A DNA stretch of 43,219 nucleotides from CAYFLR01 sp964343805 (lineage in GTDB: Bacteria; Bdellovibrionota_B; Oligoflexia; CAYFLR01): positions 1 through 43,219 of the forward strand of contig CAYFLR010000049.1 in the NCBI GenBank assembly GCA_964343805.1, given 5' to 3'. The position numbers were made by a program, and so were the translations under genes. Positions 8,129 to 16,930 of the stretch are shown one piece after another (the stretch's first letter is position 1; each line of letters opens with the position of its first letter). Below the pieces are notes generated by a model. It saw only the letters and a program-made list of their open reading frames with translations. It was not told the DNA's origin and did no database searches.

Positions 8129-8883
8129 TTTTTTAACTCTTGCAGACTTCCCTTAAAAAGATTCATATCAACCGGACCTATAATCCCCTGCAGGCGTGAG
8201 TTGTCAGAGTATTGCCAAAAGGTCCAATCCCAACCCTTTAATGTATCGGGTTTGGAAAAAATATTCCTCAGCCAGAGGGTATATTTTTTATAGGCGCTGT
8301 GATTCAAGTATTTCTCAAAAAACTCGTAGGTCGTATAGAAAATGGGGCTTTTTTGATAGTGGTTTTCAATCTTTTTTATATAATCTTTAAGTTCTTTATC
8401 AAATTGCAATTGGTTCGGACGCTTTTTACAATTGCCCACGAATTCTAAATCAATAACGGGGGGAAGATGGATCTTTTTTCTATCTACCGAATGAATAAAG
8501 TTTTTAGCTTGATCTCTACCCGAACGACAAAGTGTGAAGAAGTGATAAGCTCCTACCAGTAGGCTTGTCCTAGAGGCCTGCTTTAGATTTACTTGAAATC
8601 GAGTGTCTTTAAAATCTCCTCCCTCTGTGGCTTTCAAAAATACAAATTGAATATTATTTTGGGACACTTTATCCCAGTTAATGACACCTTGGTGGTGAGA
8701 AACATCAATTCCAATTGTCTCTTTTCCATCGGGGCTAGGGTAGTTGAACCTGATTAAACCATTTAGGTAGGCTCCTCCAGATAATAGAAATAAAAAGATA
8801 AATACTCCAGTGCCTATTAATGCCTTTTTCAAACTTTTTCCTTTCTCATAAACATTCGGTGTCTTTCTACCTATCAAGTCCAC
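8116..8883 (-). CDS. GH25 muramidase (lysozyme), membrane-anchored
   Basis: Residues 1-20 are basic and cytoplasmic; 21-43 form one transmembrane anchor, placing the rest in the periplasm. From residue 57 on the protein matches glycoside hydrolase family 25: GIDVSHHQGVINW (D60 at the start of the barrel), FVFLKATEGG, GAYHFF, then VIDLE with D145 and E147 at the positions of the GH25 catalytic acid pair, and WTFWQYSDN near the end. The family cleaves the beta-1,4 MurNAc-GlcNAc bond of peptidoglycan. It starts at GTG 8883 after AGGG. Its 255-residue length is normal for a single-domain GH25 with an anchor. With the M15 peptidase and CAP lipoprotein it makes the left arm rich in wall-active functions. 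Confidence 0.92.
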   Translation of the reverse strand: MDLIGRKTPNVYEKGKSLKKALIGTGVFIFLFLLSGGAYLNGLIRFNYPSPDGKETIGIDVSHHQGVINWDKVSQNNIQFVFLKATEGGDFKDTRFQVNLKQASRTSLLVGAYHFFTLCRSGRDQAKNFIHSVDRKKIHLPPVIDLEFVGNCKKRPNQLQFDKELKDYIKKIENHYQKSPIFYTTYEFFEKYLNHSAYKKYTLWLRNIFSKPDTLKGWDWTFWQYSDNSRLQGIIGPVDMNLFKGSLQELKNYGP

Positions 8884-9022
8884 TAGTTACCCTGCAATCA
8901 AAATCAGATCCTTAAGGTCAATATAAATGAATCCTATAGGGAAATTCCTTGGTAAATTGCAATACTACCCAAAAAAGGGTAAAATATTAGACATTCAAAA
9001 AATCTTCTGACTGGTGTTATAT

Positions 9023-10777
9023 ATGGTTGAACAAAGTGAACATGCCTATAAAGAGCTTAGGGCAAAAGCTATAGAAATATTGCAGAACAAAGATGAGCTT
9101 CAAACAGAATATGGCCCGCAAGATTTTAATAAAGTTATTCAAGAACTCCGGATCTATCAAACCGAACTTGAAGTACAAAATGAAGAACTTCAAAGAAACC
9201 AAATCATTACCCAAAGGTCCTTAGATCAGTTTTACGCCCTTTTTCAAAAATCTCCAGTGGGTTTTATCATCCTTGATGAACAAATGAAAATTTATGAGAT
9301 TAATAAAACCCTAATAGATTATCTTGGATTTGAAAGGGAGTCTTTGGTTAACAAATATTTTAATAAATGGGTCATAGAAGAGGATCAGAGTCAGTTCATA
9401 ATGGCCTATAAAGCCATTTTTAATGAACCACTAGATAAGACAATGGAAGTAGGATTACAAAACAATCATTCCCATCCTCTCTATGTAAAGCTGTTTGGTA
9501 GGAAAATTTCTGATTTTATTCTAGAAGAACAGACAAAAGATATTAAAAGCCCTTTAAATAAACCAATTAATCTGCTGTTTCTCTCTGTTGTAGATATAAC
9601 TAGGGAGAGAGAAAAAGAAGAGCAGTTAAAACTTCAAGAAGAAGAGAAGCAAAAGCTGCAATCTCAAGTTTTTCAAGCGGCCAAGATGGCTTCCATTGGT
9701 GAACTAGCTGCGGGTGTGGCTCATGAGATCAACAATCCACTACAAATTGCCTACAATTATTTAGGTAACCTGAAAAGAGTCCATGATTCACCTTTAACTT
9801 CTTTTAAAGAGTATGAATCGATTTTAGATGCCTTAGATCGAATCAGTAATATTGTTGAAGGTTTAAGGCTTTTTTCCCATACTGATGGGAAATCTAACAC
9901 ATCTTTTGATCTCAGAGTGGCCGTACAAAATACCTTAAATTTGATTTTACCCATTTTTATTAAACAGAATATTCAAGTCTTTTTTAAAAAACCGGAAGAA
10001 GAGCTATTTATAAAAGGGCATCCATCCAAGTTGCAGCAGGTCATTATGAATTTACTGACCAACGCCCGGGATGCTTTACTTACAAAAAATGGTGGAAAAA
10101 TCGAACTAGAGGTTAAAAATGAACATGAGTCAGCTGTCATTAAAGTAACCGATGATGGACCTGGTATTCCTGCAGATTTGTGTGAACGAATTTTTGATAG
10201 TTTTTTTAGTACCAAAGCAGTGGGTGAAGGGGTTGGCCTGGGACTATCCATCAGTCAATCCATAATAAAGGGTATGGATGGACAAATTTCCATTTCCTCA
10301 TCTCCATATAACGCAACCTGTTTTACTATTACTTTGCCTTTGGATAAGAGCCCATTCACATCAGAAAGTGGTGAATTAAGTTCCACTTCTGATTTAGATA
10401 GCAAGTTTGAGATGCTAGCAGCCACCAATCTATCTATTCTCGTGTTAGATGATGAAGAACTGATTTGTGACTATATGATGGAGTTCTTTACTACTCACAA
10501 GTTTAAAACTGTGGCTGCCATTAATCCCCAGCAGGCTATGGAGCAAGTAAAAAATAATAAGTTTGATCTAATTGTTTGTGATCTAAAAATGCCGGGTATG
10601 TCAGGTGTTGATTTTATTAAAAAGGTCAAACAAGAAACTTCTTACCCTTTTAAAACCATTTTTATTACCGGTGATGATAGCGATCTTCCTTCAACCAAAG
10701 AGCTATCATTTCATGTGCTGCACAAACCCTTTTCGGATCAGAAATTAAAAGGGGTTTGTCTGAAGGTTTTTTCCTAG
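9023..10777 (+). CDS. PAS-domain hybrid sensor histidine kinase with C-terminal receiver
   Basis: Counting from ATG 9023 (584 residues): an N-terminal coiled coil to about 65, a PAS domain about 67-195 (FYALFQKSPVGFIILDEQ), a second short coiled coil, then HisKA with the canonical AGVAHEINNPL (H234). HATPase_c follows with NLLTNARDA, TDDGPGIP and GVGLGLSIS, and a C-terminal receiver has LDDEE, phospho-acceptor D520 in CDLKMPG and K568 in HKPF. There is no transmembrane segment, so it is a cytoplasmic sensor. The H-box type is that of NtrB-like kinases. A GTG at 9014 is an alternative start; neither has a clear SD. It is not in an obvious operon, and no DNA-binding response regulator lies beside it. 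Confidence 0.9.
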   Translation: MVEQSEHAYKELRAKAIEILQNKDELQTEYGPQDFNKVIQELRIYQTELEVQNEELQRNQIITQRSLDQFYALFQKSPVGFIILDEQMKIYEINKTLIDYLGFERESLVNKYFNKWVIEEDQSQFIMAYKAIFNEPLDKTMEVGLQNNHSHPLYVKLFGRKISDFILEEQTKDIKSPLNKPINLLFLSVVDITREREKEEQLKLQEEEKQKLQSQVFQAAKMASIGELAAGVAHEINNPLQIAYNYLGNLKRVHDSPLTSFKEYESILDALDRISNIVEGLRLFSHTDGKSNTSFDLRVAVQNTLNLILPIFIKQNIQVFFKKPEEELFIKGHPSKLQQVIMNLLTNARDALLTKNGGKIELEVKNEHESAVIKVTDDGPGIPADLCERIFDSFFSTKAVGEGVGLGLSISQSIIKGMDGQISISSSPYNATCFTITLPLDKSPFTSESGELSSTSDLDSKFEMLAATNLSILVLDDEELICDYMMEFFTTHKFKTVAAINPQQAMEQVKNNKFDLIVCDLKMPGMSGVDFIKKVKQETSYPFKTIFITGDDSDLPSTKELSFHVLHKPFSDQKLKGVCLKVFS

Positions 10778-10901
10778 TTTAGTTACAGAGCCTATTCAGT
10801 AAAAAGAACTGACAATTCAGTCCTCCTCTTATTGTAAGGTTTCTCATCTTTCCGTAAAAGTATCCCAGCTGTTTGGTGGTAACTTTTATGGAGAATGATC
10901 A

Positions 10902-12689
10902 ATGAAATTTAAATATATAAAAATTGTTTTTACTTTAGTGCTTTTTTATTTGCCTGTTTTAGAAGCTGCTTCCGTGGAGCGTCTGTTTGATGGTCTTTAC
11001 ACCGTAAGACATGCCTCCAGCCGATATGATCCTGGTGAATATGCTTTTTGGGTAGATATCAAGTTGAAGCCGGAAGAGGCCCAGAAAAAAGAGGTAAAAG
11101 TTATTTGGTCAGAGGATAATTGGGAAACCACAGGGGTGGCCCATGCCCATTTTGAAGAAATCCTGGGGGATGGAAGTGAAAAATGGGGTGTGGATGTGAA
11201 AATTTCCTCTCTCTACAATCGGATAGAATACGCCATCGCTGCAAGTATAGATGGTCTCGAACTTTTTGATCCCGGTAATAATCACCGTTTAGGGTACTAT
11301 CTGGATGATAAAGTAAAGCTATTAAAATCCGATGTGGTGCAAGACGATGAACAGTATTATCTTGTGGGAGAAGTCAATGTTCTCAACCTTGGCTATGAAA
11401 AAGAGATTGAGGTGCACTTTACACGAGATCAATGGCAGACAGAGGAACAGGTCTATGCAGAGTATATTGCAGGAAATAATTGGAAATTTAAAATTCCTTT
11501 AACCCATCCAACACCGCAAGAGATGGAATTGGTAATAGCTTATCGAGTGAATGGTGAAACCTATTGGGATAATAACGGAGGGAAAAATCATAATTTTAAA
11601 ATAGGACCCGATCCAGAGTTTAAATATGGCAATTACCTCACAGGATTTGAATACATTGGTTTTTCTGATTCCAATTTCAATAAAGCCCAAAATATTCTGG
11701 TAACTCTTGGTGGTGTGGAAATCTATCGCAATGATCAAACAAAGAAACTCTTCTTTACGGAACTGGTTGATATGCGAGAATTTGCTGGAGCAAGTCAACT
11801 TAAACTGAGGATAGATGTAACCGATGTGCATGGTTTTCAGACCAGCAGAGAGTGGGATATTACCACCGATCAAAACGTTAAATCAGAAGGCTCCTTTTAC
11901 TCAGATTCCTTTAAGTGGGTGGAACATGTGGAAGCAGAAGGTGATTTTTTATACGTGATAGATAATGACAGTCGAACCTTGCATAAGTTTAATACCCAAG
12001 ATAGTTCTGAACAGAAAACAGGGACAATAAATCGCCCGAATGATTTAACCATATTACCTACAGGACAGGTTTTAACCCTGGAAGACTATGAAGGCCGTCA
12101 CTGGCTTCGTTGGTACAGTGCCGATCTAGAGTGGCAGGGTGAAAAGATTATCAAATTAGCAGGAGAAGTTCCTTACAATCTTGATTCAAGTGAAGAATTT
12201 ATCTTTGTAGGCTCTTATCCTCAAAATATAATTTATCGTCTGAACAAGTCGGGAGAGATTATTGATAAATGGAGTGCCAAATTTCAACAGTTTACAGTGC
12301 ACGGCAATAGCATTTGGACCATCACTCACTACCCAACCTCTCAAATTGAGCAATATAGTTTTGATGGTAAGAAGTTAAAAACTCTTGATCTCACCGTATT
12401 TAAAGATTGGAAACAACGTGGCAATCTTTTTTATGAAGATTTAGCGGTCACTGATGACTTCATTGCTATTCTTCATAGCGATCAGATTAGCTTTTTAGAC
12501 CTGGATGGCCGCTTTCTTTATCATTGGTCGGCTCGTAGCTTAGATCACTATAACAGTGAACAAACTTTTAGACCTGATGGCATGTTTGGCTCGGTGGTTT
12601 CATCTATAGCAGTGAGTGGAAATAAAGTCTTTGTGGGAGATGTGGGATTCGAGAAGGTTCATGTTTTTTCCCTTCCTAATGAGAATTAA
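10902..12689 (+). CDS. secreted protein with tandem CBM21-like domains and NHL-type beta-propeller
   Basis: The signal peptide (residues 1-22, cleavage near LEA-A) directs export. Residues about 153-234 match the starch/glycogen-binding module family CBM21: EKEIEVHFTRDQWQT, a following W and FKIPL strand, MELVIAYRV, and the diagnostic YWDNNGGKNHNF at 221-232. Residues about 48-133 are a weaker copy (KKEVKVIWSEDNWETT ... RIEYAIAAS). A third beta domain spans about 244-325, and residues about 340-590 contain repeated blades (GDFLYVIDNDSRTLHKFN, EEFIFVGSYPQNIIYRLN, NKVFVGDVGFEKVHVF) typical of NHL/six-bladed propellers. A role in binding alpha-glucan outside the cytoplasm is inferred. It is followed by a strong terminator at 12731 and looks monocistronic. 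Confidence 0.8.
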   Translation: MKFKYIKIVFTLVLFYLPVLEAASVERLFDGLYTVRHASSRYDPGEYAFWVDIKLKPEEAQKKEVKVIWSEDNWETTGVAHAHFEEILGDGSEKWGVDVKISSLYNRIEYAIAASIDGLELFDPGNNHRLGYYLDDKVKLLKSDVVQDDEQYYLVGEVNVLNLGYEKEIEVHFTRDQWQTEEQVYAEYIAGNNWKFKIPLTHPTPQEMELVIAYRVNGETYWDNNGGKNHNFKIGPDPEFKYGNYLTGFEYIGFSDSNFNKAQNILVTLGGVEIYRNDQTKKLFFTELVDMREFAGASQLKLRIDVTDVHGFQTSREWDITTDQNVKSEGSFYSDSFKWVEHVEAEGDFLYVIDNDSRTLHKFNTQDSSEQKTGTINRPNDLTILPTGQVLTLEDYEGRHWLRWYSADLEWQGEKIIKLAGEVPYNLDSSEEFIFVGSYPQNIIYRLNKSGEIIDKWSAKFQQFTVHGNSIWTITHYPTSQIEQYSFDGKKLKTLDLTVFKDWKQRGNLFYEDLAVTDDFIAILHSDQISFLDLDGRFLYHWSARSLDHYNSEQTFRPDGMFGSVVSSIAVSGNKVFVGDVGFEKVHVFSLPNEN

Positions 12690-12730
12690 ACTGCTGTGGG
12701 AATTGATTGCTATAGCTAAAGAAAGTGTAT

Positions 12731-12763
12731 AAAATTAGGAATCTGCTCAGATTCCTAATTTTT
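12731..12763 (+). terminator. rho-independent terminator
   Basis: AAAATTAGGAATCT and AGATTCCTAATTTT form a perfect stem around GCTC, followed by a T at the end of a T5 run. It lies 42 bases after the stop of the CBM21 protein gene and just before the TIGR02147 gene, so it ends the former transcript. The stem is symmetric, but only the plus strand has the next gene starting beyond it. Confidence 0.85.
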
Positions 12764-12777
12764 GACAGAGATGTTCT

Positions 12778-13653
12778 ATGGGGCAAAGGCTCAAAATAAT
12801 TCGCAATACTGTAAATGCCATTGATGTCACAGGTTATTTGGATTACCGGCAGTACTTAAAAGATCTGTATCAGCAAGTAAAAAAAGCGATGCCCACATCC
12901 TATAGCTATATTAAATTTGCCGTAGATTTGGGATATTCAGCGACTACGGTAATACATCAAATCATTCAGAGTAAGAGAAATTTAACAACTAAGGCAGGGC
13001 GGGAGTTAATTAAAACTCTAAAGCTGGTGGGCGATCAACGTCAATACTTTCTCCACCTCATAAATTACAATAACAGTAAAAATAATGAAGAGAGAGAAAA
13101 GCTGTTTCAGAACTTACTCGGACTCAAAAACCGCTCCTTGGATCTAGAAGAAGATAAAGATCAATTTGAGTTCTACAGTGAATGGTACCACCCCGTCATT
13201 AGAGAGATGGTTGCCTTAGAAGGTTTTAAGCCAGACCCTTTTTGGATTGCAAAAACGATTGTCCCTAATATAAGACCAGAACAGGTGAAAAAAAGTCTGC
13301 TCTTACTCGAGCGACTCAACTTTATTACTCACGATAAAAAGAAAAATAGCTATAAGTTGGTGAATCAAAATATTGTCTCTCCCAGAGAGATGCACAGTAT
13401 GGTGGTCGTCCGTTATCATCAAAGGCTTGTTGAATTAGGTAAAGAATCACTGACGCGCATTGATGCAGAAAAAAGAGATGTGAGTGCTTTGACAATCCAG
13501 TTATCGGAAGAGAATGTAGCAGAGATAAAGAAATTAATACATAAATTCCATCAAGACGTGCTTGCTGTGGAAAGCAAGACAAAGCCTGGTGACCAAATTT
13601 ATCAAATAAATATTCAGACTTTCCCATTTACCGGGAAAATTTGTGATGATTGA
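12778..13653 (+). CDS. TIGR02147 family protein (DUF4423), putative regulator
   Basis: The 291-residue protein follows the TIGR02147 pattern: an N-terminal DYRQYLKDLYQ segment, a helix-turn-helix-like FAVDLGYSATTVIHQIIQSKRNLT (about 45-70), then the DUF4423 part with FEFYSEWYHPVIREMVAL, IVPNIRPEQVKKSLLLLERLNFI, a short winged-helix-like segment, and a C-terminal INIQTFPF. Proteins of this family are common as paralogues in Bdellovibrio relatives and Fibrobacter and are assumed to be transcription regulators; targets are unknown. The start is ATG 12778, only 15 bases beyond the upstream terminator. The stop lies one base from the stop of the convergent DUF6488-like gene. Confidence 0.85.
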   Translation: MGQRLKIIRNTVNAIDVTGYLDYRQYLKDLYQQVKKAMPTSYSYIKFAVDLGYSATTVIHQIIQSKRNLTTKAGRELIKTLKLVGDQRQYFLHLINYNNSKNNEEREKLFQNLLGLKNRSLDLEEDKDQFEFYSEWYHPVIREMVALEGFKPDPFWIAKTIVPNIRPEQVKKSLLLLERLNFITHDKKKNSYKLVNQNIVSPREMHSMVVVRYHQRLVELGKESLTRIDAEKRDVSALTIQLSEENVAEIKKLIHKFHQDVLAVESKTKPGDQIYQINIQTFPFTGKICDD

Positions 13654-13654
13654 A

Positions 13655-14032
13655 TTATTTGACTAATTGATTAAAATCAGCTCCTCGAACCGCTCCACTG
13701 AGGTCGAGATAAACATAGATAGTTTGCTTTTTCTTTTCTTTTACCTTGGGATTGAAGTAGAGGACTTCCCAGAGTTCCATGCCTGATGTCACTTTCCTCA
13801 CATTTTTTTCTTTTTTGATTTCAGACCAAGTTTTATCCAATAGTCCTTGGCTTAAATAATAAGCAATTTCATGATTAGCTGACTTGACAATTTCTGGAAT
13901 AGTACATTTAGCAGGTTTTTCACAGGTAAAAACCGGTCCTCTTCCACCGTGACCACCTGGGCAGGCATATCCCCAGTCAGCATTTAAGAATAATAAGGTA
14001 GTTAAGGTAAAGAGTAAAGAAAATCTATACAT
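13655..14032 (-). CDS. small periplasmic protein, DUF6488-like, last gene of zinc locus 1
   Basis: The 125-residue product has a signal peptide (about 1-23, ending WGYA) and a mature N-terminus CPGGHGGRGP with Cys and His able to bind metal. The rest reads like the small DUF6488 family: a helix with EIVKSANHEIAYYLSQGLLDKTW, then VRKVTSGMELWEVLYFNP, IYVYLDLSGAVRGADF. The family assignment is from remembered pattern, not a search. It lies 27 bases downstream of the permease gene on the same strand with a GAGG SD, so it is the last gene of the zinc-type operon. A periplasmic metal-handling role is inferred from this context. Confidence 0.65.
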   Translation of the reverse strand: MYRFSLLFTLTTLLFLNADWGYACPGGHGGRGPVFTCEKPAKCTIPEIVKSANHEIAYYLSQGLLDKTWSEIKKEKNVRKVTSGMELWEVLYFNPKVKEKKKQTIYVYLDLSGAVRGADFNQLVK

Positions 14033-14059
14033 AAAAGAACCTCATATTTTGAGTTGGCT

Positions 14060-14884
14060 TTACTTCTCATTTGCTTGATTTGGTTTTGAAAAAACTATTA
14101 AAAGTATTGGTATGAGAGCAAAACTAACCACAATGCAGGCACCAGAAGGAAGATCAAAGCTGTAACTAATGATCATACCAATTAAGCTAACAAAAAAGCC
14201 AACGCCCCATCCAAAGAATAGGCGGTGTTTGAACTCCTTAAAGAAGTAGTTGGCCACCACGCTGGGCACTATCAAATAAGCAAATACTTGAAGTACTCCT
14301 GCCACACTGACAGAAGATGTTATTACAATACCAAAGAGAGCATAGAAAAGGAAGTCCCATAGTCCTTTATTTTTGTCTAACTCCCCTTTGGAGCTGGCGA
14401 AAAATTTATCTCTAAATATAAAGTGTATAATTCCAACTGTTGAATATATTAAAGAAATCTTTAGAACATCGGGCCAGGAAACCCATAAAATCTGACCAAT
14501 CAAGATGCTTTTTAAATGTTCTGTTCCATGAGCCATTTGATCGGAAGCTAAAATGACAGCTGCCGAACCTAAAGCATATACGATGCCAATAATTGCTTCT
14601 TGGGAGATTCTATGCTCAAATTTACGCGCCCTGGCAAATAAGGCTGCAGCTATAAAGGTGCACAATAAAGCAGATAGATAACCATAGGCGCTTTTAAGGC
14701 CAAATCCAATGGCAAAGGAGAGGGTAAAGCCAAAGGCTGCAATTTGAGCTAAACTGAGGTCAACAAAAATAACACCCCGAGTTAAAACATGAAACCCGAG
14801 ATAGCAGTGAATTCCCACTAGAATTAAACACATGATAAAAGGCAGATATAAAAATTGCAGCACCTGGAGTAAATCCACTTCCAT
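14060..14884 (-). CDS. metal ABC transporter permease (ABC-3 family, ZnuB-like)
   Basis: The 274-residue product has seven to eight hydrophobic segments and the ABC-3 family signatures: HCYLGFHVLTRGVIFVDLSLAQIAAFG near the N-terminus, ISQEAIIGIVYALGSAAVILASD in the middle, and SVAGVLQVFAYLIVPSVVANYF in the last third. These permeases form the inner-membrane channel for zinc or manganese importers. Its ATG shares one base with the stop of the binding-protein gene (TAATG), so the two are coupled. No ATP-binding subunit is encoded in this operon; the only one in the window is at 38227. The last residues are hydrophilic (FSKPNQANEK), as expected for a cytoplasmic tail. Confidence 0.9.
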   Translation of the reverse strand: MEVDLLQVLQFLYLPFIMCLILVGIHCYLGFHVLTRGVIFVDLSLAQIAAFGFTLSFAIGFGLKSAYGYLSALLCTFIAAALFARARKFEHRISQEAIIGIVYALGSAAVILASDQMAHGTEHLKSILIGQILWVSWPDVLKISLIYSTVGIIHFIFRDKFFASSKGELDKNKGLWDFLFYALFGIVITSSVSVAGVLQVFAYLIVPSVVANYFFKEFKHRLFFGWGVGFFVSLIGMIISYSFDLPSGACIVVSFALIPILLIVFSKPNQANEK

Positions 14885-15804
14885 TACTTGGCTCCTACTA
14901 TACTTGAGACGAGAGACTCATACAGATTTTCTAAAGATTTAATCTGGGAGGCTCCTTCCACTGAAACAGCTACCTCAACCACTTTACTACCTGGGGTGAG
15001 TTCTTTGACTTTTAAAGCAGCTGAAGGATCAAAGAAATTTTCCACTAGAATTGTATTCACTTTCTCTTTTTTCATCTTATTTGACAAGGAGAGAATATGG
15101 CTGACGGTGGGGGCAACTCCGGGTTTGGGTTCCACGCTGTCCAGGAGAGTGATTCCAAACTGGTTAAAAAAGTAGGAGAGGGTGCGATGGTAACTTACGA
15201 CTTTTAAATTCTTACTCATGGAAATCTTAAACTTCCACTGCATGGTTTTTTGAAACATTAATGCCCGGAATGCCTTTGCCCGATCATCGTAGTCTTTCTT
15301 ATGATCACTATCGAGTTCAGATAATTTTTCTGCCACCACCAAGGCGAGTTTACCCGCTATCATGGGATCGAGCATAAAGTGGGGATTGCCTGCTGGGTGA
15401 ACATCCCCCAATTTCCTGTTGATTTCTCCATGGGGGACATGCAGAGGCTTGATGTGCTTACCTAAGATCAGAGAACCAGGGTTTCCTGGCATGATTTTGC
15501 GGTTTCTGGCACCTCGTAAAATAGCCGGGAGCCAACCTACTTCTAGGTCTAAACCCATAGAAACCAGTAGATCCGCACGAGCTGCTTTAAACATAAAGGA
15601 AGGTTTGGCCTCCAGGTAATGGGGGTCTTGACTTCCTTTAGTAAAGGCCTCAATATCTACATGATCACCGGCTACTTCCTTTACCAGATATTTTACATTC
15701 TGGGTGGTGGCGATAACCTTCAGTTTTGCAAAAGTTGAGGCTGAGTAGAATGTTCCTGTTAGTAGGATAAAAAGTAATTGAATCAAAGTTGTATTTTTTA
15801 TCAT
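14884..15804 (-). CDS. zinc/manganese-type ABC transporter substrate-binding protein (ZnuA/TroA family)
   Basis: The 306-residue protein has a signal peptide (cleavage near FA-KLKV, about residue 26) and the cluster A-I binding-protein fold. Candidate metal ligands are the His of DPHYLEAKPS, the His of GNPHFMLDP, the His of VVSYHRTLSYF and an acidic residue in VENFFDP. It lacks the long His-rich loop seen in many ZnuA proteins and in the paralogue at 37100. The gene follows the porin-like gene by 37 bases and is preceded by AAGGA. It would deliver metal to the coupled permease at 14060. Zinc is favoured over manganese because of the His-rich neighbours, but this is inference. Confidence 0.9.
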   Translation of the reverse strand: MIKNTTLIQLLFILLTGTFYSASTFAKLKVIATTQNVKYLVKEVAGDHVDIEAFTKGSQDPHYLEAKPSFMFKAARADLLVSMGLDLEVGWLPAILRGARNRKIMPGNPGSLILGKHIKPLHVPHGEINRKLGDVHPAGNPHFMLDPMIAGKLALVVAEKLSELDSDHKKDYDDRAKAFRALMFQKTMQWKFKISMSKNLKVVSYHRTLSYFFNQFGITLLDSVEPKPGVAPTVSHILSLSNKMKKEKVNTILVENFFDPSAALKVKELTPGSKVVEVAVSVEGASQIKSLENLYESLVSSIVGAK

Positions 15805-15841
15805 TTAACCGTCCTTAAGCTAGCAAAGGTGCCAATTTTTA

Positions 15842-16930
15842 TTAAAAGTTATGAGCTGGATGAGCTCCTAAAATGAACGCACTTTGCAAAGTGATACTGT
15901 GGTCAATTTTATCGTCAATGCCCTTCATAGTCTTTGAAACAAAATTGTAAGACAATCGAAGTTTTGAGAATTCACTCGGCTTATAGGTGATGGTGGGTAT
16001 AACTCCAAGTTCATAGTTAGATAAACTCTTTCCCCGGGCGTCAGTTTTATTTAAGACAGTTAAATAATCAAAGCGCATCCCCAGTAACCACTCAGGATTC
16101 AAACCGATCTGAGGATATAAATAAGAACCGAGTCCCTTTTCTTCCTCGGCACCTTCAAATTCTAGTTGCCGAAACCAAGTCTCGGACTGGAGGAGAAATG
16201 TGAGTTCTCGGCCGTTCTTCTTCTTGACCGTCAGATCTAAACCCACCAGTCGAGTGCTCTCTTTTTCTGCGCTGATTCTATTTAGATAGCTCACTCCCAA
16301 CTGGGTATCTAAACTGAATAAATTGAAAAAGTTAACCGTGCGTAAATAGTGAGTGGGAGTTAAAGGTTTCTTTCCTTCATTATGGCTATGTCCAAAGACG
16401 TACCCACTGGTGAGACCGATAGTTAAGTCCAGGTAAAAAGGAAGCGGTAGTAAAATCCGGTACTCCGCTCCAGTATCGATCACTCCTTCTTTCCCCAGAT
16501 AAGCCTGATGAACGAGCGGAGTGGTGGTGAAAGCCCAATCGTGTTGATGGAATTGGTTGAGTCGCCCAATTCCCAAAAAGAATTGTCCAATTTTGAATTG
16601 GCTATAGGGAATGATACGATCAGAGCCTATGGTGGCTTCGTGGACTTCGAAAAGAGAAACCCCTTTTTCACGGTGGGCAGCAAAGCTCATAACACCATCA
16701 AAAAGATGGTCGATGGGGGCATAGAATGACACCTCCGCACTTCTCACATCGATCCGATCAGGGGCACTACTTTCTTTATTGACTTTGAAATCACCAACAA
16801 GATCCACTGCTACGGAGGTTTTTAAACCACTCCCATCCTCGCCTAATAATTGTTTGGTGGGAGATCCTAATAAAGTAATGAAAAAAGTGATCAATAAACA
16901 ATATTCGATGCGTGATTTATTAATGTCCAC
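15842..16930 (-). CDS. outer-membrane porin-like beta-barrel protein of zinc locus 1
   Basis: The protein of up to 362 residues has an N-terminal signal segment and then alternating hydrophobic/polar strands (SVAVDLVGDFKV, VSFYAPIDHLFDGVMSFAA, FYLDLTIGLTSGYVFG, LRLSYNFVSKTM), ending in HNF, the C-terminal aromatic typical of outer-membrane barrels. It resembles porin-like proteins found beside metal-binding lipoproteins. The gene starts at GTG 16930, overlapping the His-rich lipoprotein gene by 11 bases, and is followed by the binding-protein gene, so all three are co-translated. In this context it is a candidate outer-membrane route for zinc passed on to the periplasmic binding protein. The family is inferred from composition and pattern only. 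Confidence 0.75.
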   Translation of the reverse strand: MDINKSRIEYCLLITFFITLLGSPTKQLLGEDGSGLKTSVAVDLVGDFKVNKESSAPDRIDVRSAEVSFYAPIDHLFDGVMSFAAHREKGVSLFEVHEATIGSDRIIPYSQFKIGQFFLGIGRLNQFHQHDWAFTTTPLVHQAYLGKEGVIDTGAEYRILLPLPFYLDLTIGLTSGYVFGHSHNEGKKPLTPTHYLRTVNFFNLFSLDTQLGVSYLNRISAEKESTRLVGLDLTVKKKNGRELTFLLQSETWFRQLEFEGAEEEKGLGSYLYPQIGLNPEWLLGMRFDYLTVLNKTDARGKSLSNYELGVIPTITYKPSEFSKLRLSYNFVSKTMKGIDDKIDHSITLQSAFILGAHPAHNF

